A stretch of DNA of 64,000 nt from Chaetomium olivaceum (Eukaryota; Ascomycota; Sordariomycetes; Sordariales; Chaetomiaceae). The notes under the pieces are model-generated. The model did no database searches. It was not told the DNA's origin and saw only the letters and a program-made list of their open reading frames with translations. Below, piece by piece: positions 44,041 through 53,178 of the stretch. Each line of letters opens with the position of its first letter. The first letter of the stretch is position 1. The position numbers were made by a program, and so were the translations under genes. The DNA lies in contig JAYWVB010000012.1 of NCBI GenBank assembly GCA_039881045.1, positions 682,001 to 746,000 of the forward strand. Direction: 5' to 3'.

Positions 44041-46956
44041 TTATTATTATTATTATTTCCTACACCGATATGCCCTGGGGCGCGCCGGTCCTTCTACTGC
44101 TATTTACAAAGGGAACCGTACCGTATAGGCCGGATAAAAACCTCTGTCTACCACTTTGAGACAACAATCTGTGAATCCGTCATACTGCAAAAGAAAGGAG
44201 GCCCTTTGCCGGCCTCCGTGCCCTCTAGCCCTCCCCATCCACTGTTTCTAGCTCCAGCCCTCTGGCTAGGCTATACTCCAGTAGCCGGCCAGAGTCCATC
44301 AGCCAGCCAAGGACCTTCCTAACAAATCTTCTGCTCCGGGCACCTACTCCCCGTAATACGGTTTGTAGGTCCCGATGTGACCGAATCTCTCTGCCGTCCC
44401 ACGGCCTTTGTAACGGCGGGTCGGGGCACCAAACCACCAAGTGCTCCACTGTCTCCCTGCCTCTCCCGCACTCGCAATAGGGGGTACGGACCTCCGGGAC
44501 TTTCACCCTGAACAGGTAGTCCCGGAGGCCTATATCCCCGATACGGGCCTGGGAAAGGAGGGAGCTCTGCGCCTTTGTAAGACCTTCGTGTCTCATCAGA
44601 GCTTTGTCGGTAAATAAGAGGGCTGGGGGGTCTTCGTCGGCTATCCTCCTGTTTAATACCCTCTGTCGAGTAGTACTTTGTTGACTAGCTCTCTGTTGTT
44701 CCCACCGGGCCTGCCAGGCCAGTTCGACCACCTCCTTGGTATTCGACCCCCTATCCTTCCCCCCGATCTTCCATTTGTAGTTAACCCACTGGGCCACTAC
44801 ACTAGCGGCTAGTTCAGTGGGCGTGGGGCTCTGCGGGCCCTGACGGGGCCTCCGGCCTCGGGTTTTCCTCCTCTTGTTGAACCTTCGGTAGACCTTATTG
44901 CAGGCCTCAGTGATTAGATGCCCCGTGGTTATTCTCTCGGCCTCCGGCCCAGCCCCTGATTGTAGGGCCTGCTTCTGTAGCCGGCCCTCGAAGTCGGCCA
45001 GCCGCTTGTTGAGATATAAGTCTAGCGGTGGCACCCAGGCCTCTGTTTCTAAGCACCGAATAGGAGCTGACTTGTATGCCCCTACTACTATTCGAAGGCT
45101 CCTGTTCTGAGCTTTTGACAAGACCTTTGCAGGCCCCTTCGGCCCTGTAGCTCTTGGAGCTGTTGGTTGGTGGAAGCTGGAGGCTCCGTAAGCTATGGCA
45201 CTGCGGATGCACTTTACGTAGACCTCCCGAGCCCTGGATAGGCTCGGGCCCCACGTCTTTGCTGCAATCCTCGATAAGGCGAAATCTTGGGTTTTGAGTT
45301 TCCGTTCCACAGCTTGTTGGTGCGCCCTCCATGATAGCTTCCAGTCCAGCCAGACTCCTAGAAACCGAGCCGATTCCACTGGCTTAACTGTGCTGTAGCC
45401 ACTATCCCCTGGGTGGGCCAGGGCCACCGGGTTCTCCCACTGTCTCCGACCTTTGTTGAAGTGAATTAATTCGCACTTTTGGGGTGCAAACGCCATCCCC
45501 CGGGTACCAGCCCACTGCAAGCAGGTCTTCCAAGCTTTTTCTAGTTGCTGTGTATTGGCCTCTGGGTTCTTTCCAAAGGCCAGTAGGTTTGTGTGTCTGC
45601 GAACCCTACTATGCTAACCAGTGGATGAGCTGTTTTCAGGGCCTGATATAGGGAGGCAATGTAGAGGATAAATAGGATCGGGGATAGTGGTGAGCCCTGG
45701 GGGACTCCCGCTATGACTGGGATGTCCTCTGTTTTCTGGCCGTCGAAGTGGAGGATCGCAACTCTGTTACTTAACCACGCCTTCACCCACAGAACCACCC
45801 ACTGTGGGTAACCCTGTAGCCGAAGAGTGGCTAGTAGCCGGGTGTGGTTGACGGTGTCGAATGCCCCTGAGATATCCAGCTGTAGAAGGGAGGCGGTTGC
45901 TTTCTGCCGCCAGGCCTCCTGGACTTGGGCTACGACTAGCCGAATCGCTACTTCTGTTGACCTATGCTCTCGGTTTCCCATCTGCTCCGCTGGTAGTAGG
46001 CCGTAGGCCTCTGCAGCACTAGTAATCCTCTTTGCTACCAGTGCTTCTATGACCTTCCCAACTGTAGGTAGGAGGGCTATAGGCCTGTAACCTCCTGGAG
46101 TTCGGTAGGTACTCGGCTCTTTTCCGGGCTTTTGTAGGACAACTGTTTTGGCTCTCTTGAATGTTTCTGGAAACCATCCGATCCGGAAACACGCCTCCGT
46201 GAGAACCGCTAGCACCTTGAACAGTGGGCGCCCACAGGCCTTAAGAAGGCCTATAGGTAAGTCGTCCTCGCCTGGAGCCTTCCAAGGACTAATCTTCGAA
46301 AGGACTGCCCTAACATCACCCACTGTAACCTCTTCCTCTATATTGAACTTCGGAACCCACTGTTCTAGCAGGTCCGGGTCCTCTATGTCAGAAAGGTCAG
46401 CTTCTGGGTTAGGGTAGAACCGGCGTGCTAAGGCCTCCGCCTTCTCCTTGTGGGTGGAGAGGTCCTGGCCTCCGGGGGGCCCTGTGAGAGCGGGTAGTTT
46501 CGGGGGATCTGGGGGGGCGAAGCTTCTGCAACGGGCCCAGCGTTCTAGGCTCCATAGCAGGTCGGTTTTGTGGGTGGCTTTCTGCATTGTTGTCCTCCAG
46601 GTCTTCGTTTTCTCCTTGTTGATGGTGGCCGCGAGGGCCCGTAGACCTTGGTTAAGTCTTTCTTTGTTGTGCTCCGACGGGGCTGCCTTGCACTCCCTTT
46701 CGGCTCTCCTTGCCTCTCTCTGGGCCTCCTGGACCTCCACTGACCACCACGGCGAGCCGTGGCCTCTGTTGGCCTTCTTCCGAGGGGTGGCCACTTCAGC
46801 CATCCTCTGTAGCTCCTCGACCAACTAGTTGAATGCTTCTTTTAAACCCTCCTGCTCCCTGACTTGTGCCCGGAGGCCGTGTGGCCCTGGGTCCTCTAGG
46901 CCTATTTTCTCTGGTAGGAGGGCCGCCTCGGCCTCCACCCTACGCCTGTCCATCAT
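44041..46956 (-). mobile_element. Tad-type LINE (non-LTR retrotransposon), 5'-truncated
   Basis: Bounded by a perfect 14-base target duplication (44027-44040 and 46957-46970). The 3' end (low coordinate) has a (TTA)n tail, read as (TAA)n on the coding strand, typical of Tad-clade elements. It codes for reverse transcriptase and a C-terminal CCHC knuckle. The upstream endonuclease region and ORF1 are missing. It has landed in the right subterminal zone of the large CACTA-like element. Confidence 0.9.
44225..46952 (-). pseudogene. LINE ORF2 remnant (reverse transcriptase)
   Basis: From the right, the frame has a stop (AAC TAG) near 46826, then HGSPWWSVEVQEAQRE (post-endonuclease linker). The reverse transcriptase follows: TPGGYRPIALLPTVGKVIEA, LLQLDISGAFDTVNHTRLL, GVPQGSPLSPILFILYIA and the catalytic block VGFAD. 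One base is missing just after the first D (about 45594), so the second catalytic Asp is out of frame; the continuing frame starts QWAGTRGMAFAPQKCEL. The C-terminal CxCxxGxETxxHxxxxC knuckle (YCECGRGRETVEHLVVWC) is present. Truncated, stopped and frameshifted: not functional as written. Confidence 0.85.
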
Positions 46957-46970
46957 AGCTTCAGCAAATA
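46957..46970 (+). repeat. LINE target-site duplication, right
   Basis: AGCTTCAGCAAATA, the partner of 44027-44040. Confidence 0.9.
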
Positions 46971-47302
46971 AGTAGCACATGAGCTATTAAATACTAGCTT
47001 CTTCAGTGTAAGCCGCTGGAAAAACTGGTGGTTCATATGATGAATTGCTAAGTTAAAACAACTGTCGTTGAACGGCTTGAGTTAGTCAAGCCAGACATAG
47101 ATAATTCACTTTTATCAACAGCTTCAGCCGTTAGAAGCGTCTCCTTGAGAAGCCGTTGATCAATGGATCATGATGCGAATGGCTTCATTTCCGAACCGTC
47201 TTCCATATTGAACCGCTCATCGGCGTAAATCGTCTATCAACGGCTTCCCCGGCATAAGCGAATAACAAGCGGCTTCTTGATACCGGCTTTGCTCCGCTAT
47301 GT
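46971..47302. repeat. Subterminal repeat zone, right end of the large element
   Basis: Repeated short motifs of the same type as the left end (AGCCGCTGG, AACGGCTTG, AGCCGTTAG, AGCCGTTGA, GAACCGCTCA, AAGCGGCTTC), finishing TCCGCTATGT. The zone continues leftward at 43985-44026, on the far side of the LINE. Confidence 0.6.
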
Positions 47303-47848
47303 AGACACCTGGTCCAGAATATGTAAACATGCCTAAGGTACCTGTTTTTATTGAGAGAGCATTTTCGGACCGTATCACATACACACTCGCCTGCCATCTT
47401 CTTGAATGGATTAATATAAACCGTAATTAACTATAACTACCAATTTGAGAATGACTTTATACCCTAACAATGTAACTAATAGTTTAGGTATAATTGCTCT
47501 ATTTTCTTCTCTTATATTTTCTTATACACCTTCGATCTTGTTTTGTTTCTTTCTTCCCCTTCTCTTTCTTTTACTTCCCTTCTTATATTTGTTCTTTCTT
47601 GTTTTCTTATTTAGTTTGCATTTTCTTTATTTTCTGTTCTGTATTTCCCTTTCTCCTTTGGGTTTTACTCCCTTATCTTCTCTTTCCTTATCTTCCCTTC
47701 CCTCTTCTTGTCTTATTTTTCTTTCTTATTCTGTCTACTTGTATTGTTATTCGTTTCCTTAGGTTGTATATCTATAGAAGTTATGTGATACGGTCCGTGG
47801 AGACCAATGGCTACGGTGAGAATGCTTCCTCTTTTATTTCGACACTTA
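47303..47848. repeat. Degenerate pyrimidine-rich dispersed repeat
   Basis: The strand shown is almost pure C/T from about 47510 to 47750, then continues TAGAAGTTATGTGATACGGT. The same order, pyrimidine tract then a TAGAAGTAATCTGTATGATA-like block, recurs at about 61550-62245, so this is an old dispersed repeat. No coding potential. It is interrupted at 47848 by the second Fot element. Confidence 0.5.
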
Positions 47849-49709
47849 ACGTACTTGCATAACGAAGCGCCCACCATAACGAAGCGCCCACTTTTTTACA
47901 CCTAACAACCTTCCAACTCTATCCTCACTTTTCTCCACACAACAAAATGGAATCTCTTCCAAAAGAAACTCGTATGATCCTTGCGCTTGAAGCTCTCAAG
48001 AAAGACCCTAAACTTTCTGTCCGAAAAGCTTCTGCGATCTACGAGGTCTCACGAAGCTCGCTCCGCGACCGACGCGCCGGAAAGCAACCACGACGCGAAA
48101 TATCAGCCAACCTTCGAAAACTGACTGACTTTGAAGAGCAAGTCCTTCTTGAGAGAGTACTCGACCTTGATGCGCGAGGATTTCAGCCCCAGCTCTCGGA
48201 CCTTCGAGAAATGGCCGATCGCCTTCGGGCCGCACGCGGCGCGTCGGGCGTCGGACCCCGATGGGCAAACGGTTTCGTAAAGCGACATTCCAAGGTTACG
48301 ACGCGTTTCCGACGCCGAATCGATTACAAGAGAGCCCAATGCGAAGATCCCGACGTAGTAAACGCGTGGTTTCGGCTCGTACGCAACGTAATCGATAAAT
48401 ACGCGATCCAAGAGGGGGACATCTACAACTTCGACGAGACTGGGTTCCAGATGGGCATACTTTCGAGTGCAAAGGTCGTGACGAGCTCCGAGCGACGTGG
48501 ACGGCCTCGCACAAAGCAGCCTGGCAATCGAGAGTGGGTTACGGTGATCCAAGCTGTGTGTGCGGATGGCTGGGTCGTGCCGCCGTACTTTGTCGTCAAG
48601 GGGAAAAACCACCTCCTCCCTTGGTACCAGGACAGCCGGTTCCAGCCCGAATGGAGAGTCCATACAAGCGAGAATGGCTGGATAACAAATGAGATTGGCC
48701 TCGATTGGCTAAAACATTTCGACGAGGCTACCAAACGCCGTACGAGAGGGGTACATCGACTGCTCATCCTTGACGGCCACGAAAGCCACCACTCGGTCGA
48801 CTTCGAAGATTTCTGCAAGGCCAACAACATTGTTACACTTTGCATGCCTCCCCATTCTTCCCACTTTCTCCAGCCTCTTGATGTTGGGTGTTTTAGTCCG
48901 CTCAAGGCCTCGTACGGCAAGCGGATTGAGCAGATGATGCGGATGCAGATCACCCACATTACGAAGGAGGACTTCTTCGACGCGTTTGTCGAGGCATTTC
49001 ACGCTTCAATCACAGCGAACAACATACGAGCGGGCTTTAGAGCAACTGGCCTTGTTCCTTTTGACCCTGAATTGGTAGTTTCTTGCCTCGACCCTAAGCC
49101 ACTTACCCCATCTCCTCCAAACTCGCGTCCCGGAACAGCCTCGACTTGGGCCCTGAAGACCCCATCCAATGCGTACGACGCGACCAAGAGCTCCATCACT
49201 CTCAAGCGGAAGATCGAGAACCATCAAGGTAGCTCTCCGACTCACATTTTCGACATCATCGACTTGCAGGCCAAGAGCATCTCAAAATTGGCACATGAAA
49301 TGGTGTTACTCCGAGCTGAGGCCCAGGAACTTCGTACAGCAAATGAGCGACTAAGCAAGCGCCGTAGGACAAAGAAAACGCGTCTGCAGGAAGGAGGATC
49401 ACTTAGTTTACAAGAGGCAAAGGGTTTGATGGCTGACCGGGGACTTGGTGATAAGGACTGCGAGGAAACGTCAGGGAGTAGTGGTTGTATAACAGTGGGT
49501 GGGCCACGCATTCGGCTCTGCAGCAACTGCAAGAAGCCCGGCCACAATGCGCGGACATGTCAAGTAGTTTGCGAGATGTCTGAAGACAGTGACTCCGAGT
49601 AGTTTTAATTGATTTGAGTTGTTGTGGCTGAATTGACTTACACAAAGTGGTTGAGGTCCGGGAAAAGTGGGCGCTTCGTTATGGTGGGCGCTTCGTTATG
49701 CAAGTACGT
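47849..49709 (+). mobile_element. Fot/pogo-type DNA transposon, copy B
   Basis: Same element as copy A in the opposite orientation. Flanked by TA at 47847-47848 and 49710-49711, with 47-bp inverted repeats starting ACGTACTTGC. It is 3 bases shorter than copy A. The transposase gene is complete. Confidence 0.93.
47947..49602 (+). CDS. Fot/pogo transposase (DDE_1), copy B
   Basis: 551 residues, otherwise as copy A: Psq-type helix-turn-helix, CENP-B-type domain, DDE_1 core with NFDETGF, LILDGHESH and LQPLDVGCF, and a C-terminal CCHC knuckle. Complete frame with all catalytic residues, so potentially active. The differences from copy A are a shortened Arg/Ala repeat near residue 96 and one Ser for Pro. 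Confidence 0.95.
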   Translation: MESLPKETRMILALEALKKDPKLSVRKASAIYEVSRSSLRDRRAGKQPRREISANLRKLTDFEEQVLLERVLDLDARGFQPQLSDLREMADRLRAARGASGVGPRWANGFVKRHSKVTTRFRRRIDYKRAQCEDPDVVNAWFRLVRNVIDKYAIQEGDIYNFDETGFQMGILSSAKVVTSSERRGRPRTKQPGNREWVTVIQAVCADGWVVPPYFVVKGKNHLLPWYQDSRFQPEWRVHTSENGWITNEIGLDWLKHFDEATKRRTRGVHRLLILDGHESHHSVDFEDFCKANNIVTLCMPPHSSHFLQPLDVGCFSPLKASYGKRIEQMMRMQITHITKEDFFDAFVEAFHASITANNIRAGFRATGLVPFDPELVVSCLDPKPLTPSPPNSRPGTASTWALKTPSNAYDATKSSITLKRKIENHQGSSPTHIFDIIDLQAKSISKLAHEMVLLRAEAQELRTANERLSKRRRTKKTRLQEGGSLSLQEAKGLMADRGLGDKDCEETSGSSGCITVGGPRIRLCSNCKKPGHNARTCQVVCEMSEDSDSE

Positions 49710-49711
49710 TA

Positions 49712-50323
49712 CCTAACTTCATGGAGTAGTTGGAAATTAAGACTCGGATTCTGGCAATCGACGCAGTACCACATGATCCACATCCAATACCGTAGACCCG
49801 AGTCAACCCGTGGACGGTCAAGCGGAACCTCCCTATATAGCCACCCACCCTCGAGTCATCTCAATATCATATCGAGTAATGCGACGGTTAAAGAATCGAA
49901 CGCGAGAGAAACCGTCCATGGGACGCTAACATGATACTGCTTGGCAGGAACGTCGCCACTTTAACATCCCCATACTTTCATAATTATGAGCTGGAATAAC
50001 ATCGAGCAAGCCTGGGGTTGACATTCCTACCATTCTGATCAGCCTCCCAAGGGGCTGCTCAGGACGTCTTCGGCCTGGTCAATCCTGCAATATTTGGGTC
50101 TATAGCTGCGAAGGCCTTGTGTGAGCCAAGCGAGCGGGGTGATGGGGCGCAGCAAGGTGTTGTTCCTTCTCTCTCGTCCACACACAACACACAACCACCT
50201 AGAAATATCACCACTTTTTGCTTCCCCATTCGTAGTCCGAAAAGAATATCCTTCCTCCTACGAACAAATAGTTCCCGGCTACACCAACAAAAGAGAAATC
50301 TCTACTGTGTGTTCCCAGCAACT
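49712..50323. other. Intergenic, promoter of the 50.3 kb gene
   Basis: No exon seen. The last 150 bases are CA/CT-rich and fit a fungal leader before the ATG at 50324. Confidence 0.4.
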
Positions 50324-51208
50324 ATGGATTCGCCCCAGACGCGCGAAGAATTGATGAGCGGGCGGATTTTTCATCTAGGTCGGCTGTGTCGCTCGCTCCG
50401 CGACACAGACTTTCACGAATGGGGCTTTGTCATCTATCGCGGCGTGTACGGCGATGATGAGGCGTGGAACTCGTTTATTCAATGCTTCCGGGACAACGTG
50501 CACCTGGACTTGGCGCGCCCCAAACGGAACGCAGAGGCGGTAGAGCGCGGGGCAATCCTCGAGCAGTATGCGCAGTGGACGGTCATCGAAGACAGCGAGA
50601 CGCTGGACGGCGCGTCGAGGGACGACATCAGGCAACGCTTTCTCGCGTGGCGCGAGGGCCGGATCGTGACTCCAAAACGACCAGATGGTCCAGTCCGCTG
50701 GTCCCCACCAGCACACTGGTTTCCGTCTCTCGACGACCGTAAGCCTGCCGCCCTACCGCGCTTTACCTACTGCCTCTATGTCGACTACGACTGCCTCGCC
50801 ACGCTTGGCCCCCACCTGGCAGGGAAGCCCAGCGATATCTCCCAACCGCATTTGCCTCCTCCCCCGCTCGTCGCCATCTTGATAGACGGCGAATACGTGC
50901 CTCGGCAAGACACCCAAGGGGGTGTCCCTCCCAGCGATATCTCTCAACCGCAACTGCCTATTCCCCCGTTCGTCACCTTCTTGACAGCTTTAATCGGCGA
51001 ACCCGTACCCCGACAAGACACCCAGGAGGTTTTCCCTCCCATCGACGGTTCCACCGCCAAATACGTGGGCTGGCAGTATTACGACACGCGGTACATATGC
51101 GGCCTTTACGATACTCTACACACTTCGTTTCTTGATAGTTACAACTACGTGAGGCCCCCGCTGATAGCCCCGGGGGGAGATCATCGTCCACCGATGCCGC
51201 TTGTATAG
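50324..51208 (+). CDS. Uncharacterised fungal protein with an internal tandem duplication
   Basis: Single exon, 294 residues, from MDSPQTREELMSGRIF. The ATG at 50324 is preferred over the longer upstream frame because the similarity-type block WGFVIYRGVYGDDEAW lies just inside it and the upstream part is leader-like. That block, with an E-QYAQWTVIEDSETLDGAS stretch and YCLYVDYDCLATL, recalls a widespread uncharacterised ascomycete family. Residues about 170-250 hold two copies of a unit of about 36 residues: PSDISQPHLPPPPLVAILID...PRQDTQ and PSDISQPQLPIPPFVTFL...PRQDTQ. The C-terminus again has a conserved look (YVGWQYYDTRYICGLYDTL). Function unknown. Confidence 0.65.
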   Translation: MDSPQTREELMSGRIFHLGRLCRSLRDTDFHEWGFVIYRGVYGDDEAWNSFIQCFRDNVHLDLARPKRNAEAVERGAILEQYAQWTVIEDSETLDGASRDDIRQRFLAWREGRIVTPKRPDGPVRWSPPAHWFPSLDDRKPAALPRFTYCLYVDYDCLATLGPHLAGKPSDISQPHLPPPPLVAILIDGEYVPRQDTQGGVPPSDISQPQLPIPPFVTFLTALIGEPVPRQDTQEVFPPIDGSTAKYVGWQYYDTRYICGLYDTLHTSFLDSYNYVRPPLIAPGGDHRPPMPLV

Positions 51209-52222
51209 GTCGGTGTAACTACATGGTCATGGTACGTTCCCATTCGGGGTACGCGATACAGCTCAAAATGCGTAGAATCTAATTTGTTACATCTACAATG
51301 ACACAATCCAGTCTCTCGTTCGAAGATACACCGTGTACCCGATGTTTGGGGCCCTCTGGTGTTTGATGTCCACATGAGCTTTATCATACTTTCAGGGGGT
51401 GAATTTTGAAATTGCAAATGTTCTCTTCCTTGCGGCAGGCTAATTATGCCGGTGCCAACCCCAGCCGGACTGGGAGCTTCAGAACGATATCTGTCTTCGG
51501 CTCTGTAGCACGGAAAGTCGCAGCAAGACTGTCATGCCAAGCTTGTGGCTCCTATCCATGAACAGTGATTGAGATTTGACGCGCCGTAGCTTACCTAACA
51601 TGGCTCCTCCGGAAGTGTGCCTTTTATCCCGTGATCACCATCCATCCACTTGCAGCCATTTATTAGTCCCGACCTCCACGTCTCCATCTCGAGACCTCCG
51701 TTCCCGGGGCACACAACTAGGACCTCACCGCCCCATCCGCTCTCGTGGCCATGGCTCGCACGCGAGCCCAAACAGCGGCCGAGAAGGCGCTTCCATCGCC
51801 GGCGTCAAATGGCCAAGGTGCTTATTCTTCATAGCGCCAAACGACAGGTTTTGCTGACACTTGCAGGACATCCACCTAGAGGCATCCAGCCGCGCAGAGG
51901 CAGCTCCCGAAAGCGCGCAACCAGGCGCGCCGCGCGCAAGCCCCCGTATTCAACCAGAAAAGTATACTTTTTCTCCTTCGAGTTATATAAATTACAAGCT
52001 AAATTAGGTCATAGGATTCACGGGATCCACCGGGGCTTGTCCAGAGGAGAAGTCGCAAACACACGCAATCAACCAAACACGCACTCGAGGCTAAACCAGA
52101 CCCAGACCCGGAACGGCAACGGCAACACATATCCCCTCTGCGTCCTACGGAGGACGCCTTTAACGGTCCAGTGATCAGCATCGGGGCGCACAAACACACC
52201 TGGCCGATCACGCCTCCTCAGG
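51209..52222. other. Intergenic, no gene seen
   Basis: Only short frames without domains. Parts of 51900-52000 are GC-rich (GGCGCGCCGCGCGC). Confidence 0.35.
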
Positions 52223-52851
52223 ATGCCGGGGGCAGCGACTACAGATGCACTGTCGACCACGGCCGAAAACCGTTCTCCATCACATGGCAGGGATCCCCAG
52301 TACCCTGATCTTCACAACTTTCCCGCTCTCGACTGTGTTGAAGTCTCTCCAATACCGCTAAGCCCCGCTCTCGCTGCGATCTGGACAGACTCGGAGCTTC
52401 TCGATTACGGTTCCCACGCGTCTATCCGAGTCTTGAAGCATAGTCACTTCCCCATCCTCAAGCTCGCCCATCCAGACGCGCAATCACTTGCTCTGATTGA
52501 ACACGAATTCAATGTCCTTGCCGATTTGAACTCGCTAGGCCTGCCGGTTCCAGAGATCGATACGCAGCCCATTGTTGACGGCGGGCGCATCTGCGGCTAC
52601 CCGAGCTACGTTCTAGACAGGATGACATTCAGGACGTTCTTCTGCGACTCCACTCCGCTGGATTCTGCCATGGAGATATAAACCCCAGCAACATCATGAA
52701 GGAGGACAGTGATCGGATTATATTGATTGACTTCGGCTTTGCGGGGCGAGCAGGTAGCGTCGCCCCGTCCTTCATTCCTAGCTGGGCTTACACCGCTGGC
52801 ATCTTCGAAGTGGAAAATGACTTGAAGGCATTCGAGAAATTCATCAGATAG
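52223..52851 (+). pseudogene. Protein-kinase-like gene with internal deletion and frameshift
   Basis: The first part (from an ATG at 52223) reads as a kinase N-lobe: a glycine-rich-like GSHASIRVLKH, the VAIK-like FPILKLAHPD, an EFNVLADLNSLGLPVPEID helix, and the hinge YPSYVLDRMTF. It stops at a TAA at 52679-52681. In the next frame, overlapping at CATGGAGAT, comes the catalytic loop HGDINPSNIM and LIDFGFAGRAG, then FIPSWAYTAGIF and a stop near 52851. The helix normally between hinge and catalytic loop (about 30-40 residues) is missing. Such kinase-like proteins form large, rapidly decaying families in Sordariomycetes. This copy is very probably dead. Confidence 0.65.
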
Positions 52852-53178
52852 CCCCTGAAACGTCAAGGCTTGTGGTCCTTACACAATGCCTTGAGCCTGC
52901 AGGTTTTACTAGATGTAGTGAATGTTGCATCAGGCTAGACGGGTGACGTCCGAGAGATACACGTTTGACGGGACATTCACACAGAAGAGCTTTTTTGTGC
53001 TTGGGAGTTGGGACTGACAAGGAGCGCACTGACCTGGCACACCCTGGAGGGTGGGTGGGTCGCAGGGCCGAAGTGCGCACGTGCGGCATCTGCAGCCCAG
53101 TGGAGTTGATGCAAGACAGTGGCAGAGCTGCCAGCGCGTCTGGCGCGATCCCCCGCGATCCCCCTTTACACGCCCCAA
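52852..53178. other. Intergenic, no gene seen
   Basis: Short spacer, probably the promoter of the following gene. Confidence 0.35.

Larger units (their letters stand above)
37163..47302 (-). mobile_element. Large CACTA-like (Tnp2-type) element with nested LINE
   Basis: The left end reads CTACATAGC (37161-37169) and the right end GCTATGTAG (47296-47304), a 9-base perfect inverted match; the second unit at 26662 shares only ACATAGC, so the true end may be 7 bases. Both ends carry dense AGCCGCT/AGCCGTT-type subterminal repeats. Between them, all on the minus strand, are a Tnp2-type transposase gene (37710-40996) and a second multi-exon gene (about 41570-44015). The layout of two genes plus subterminal repeats is that of En/Spm-like elements. 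Removing the LINE leaves about 7.2 kb. I see no clean target duplication. Confidence 0.6.
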
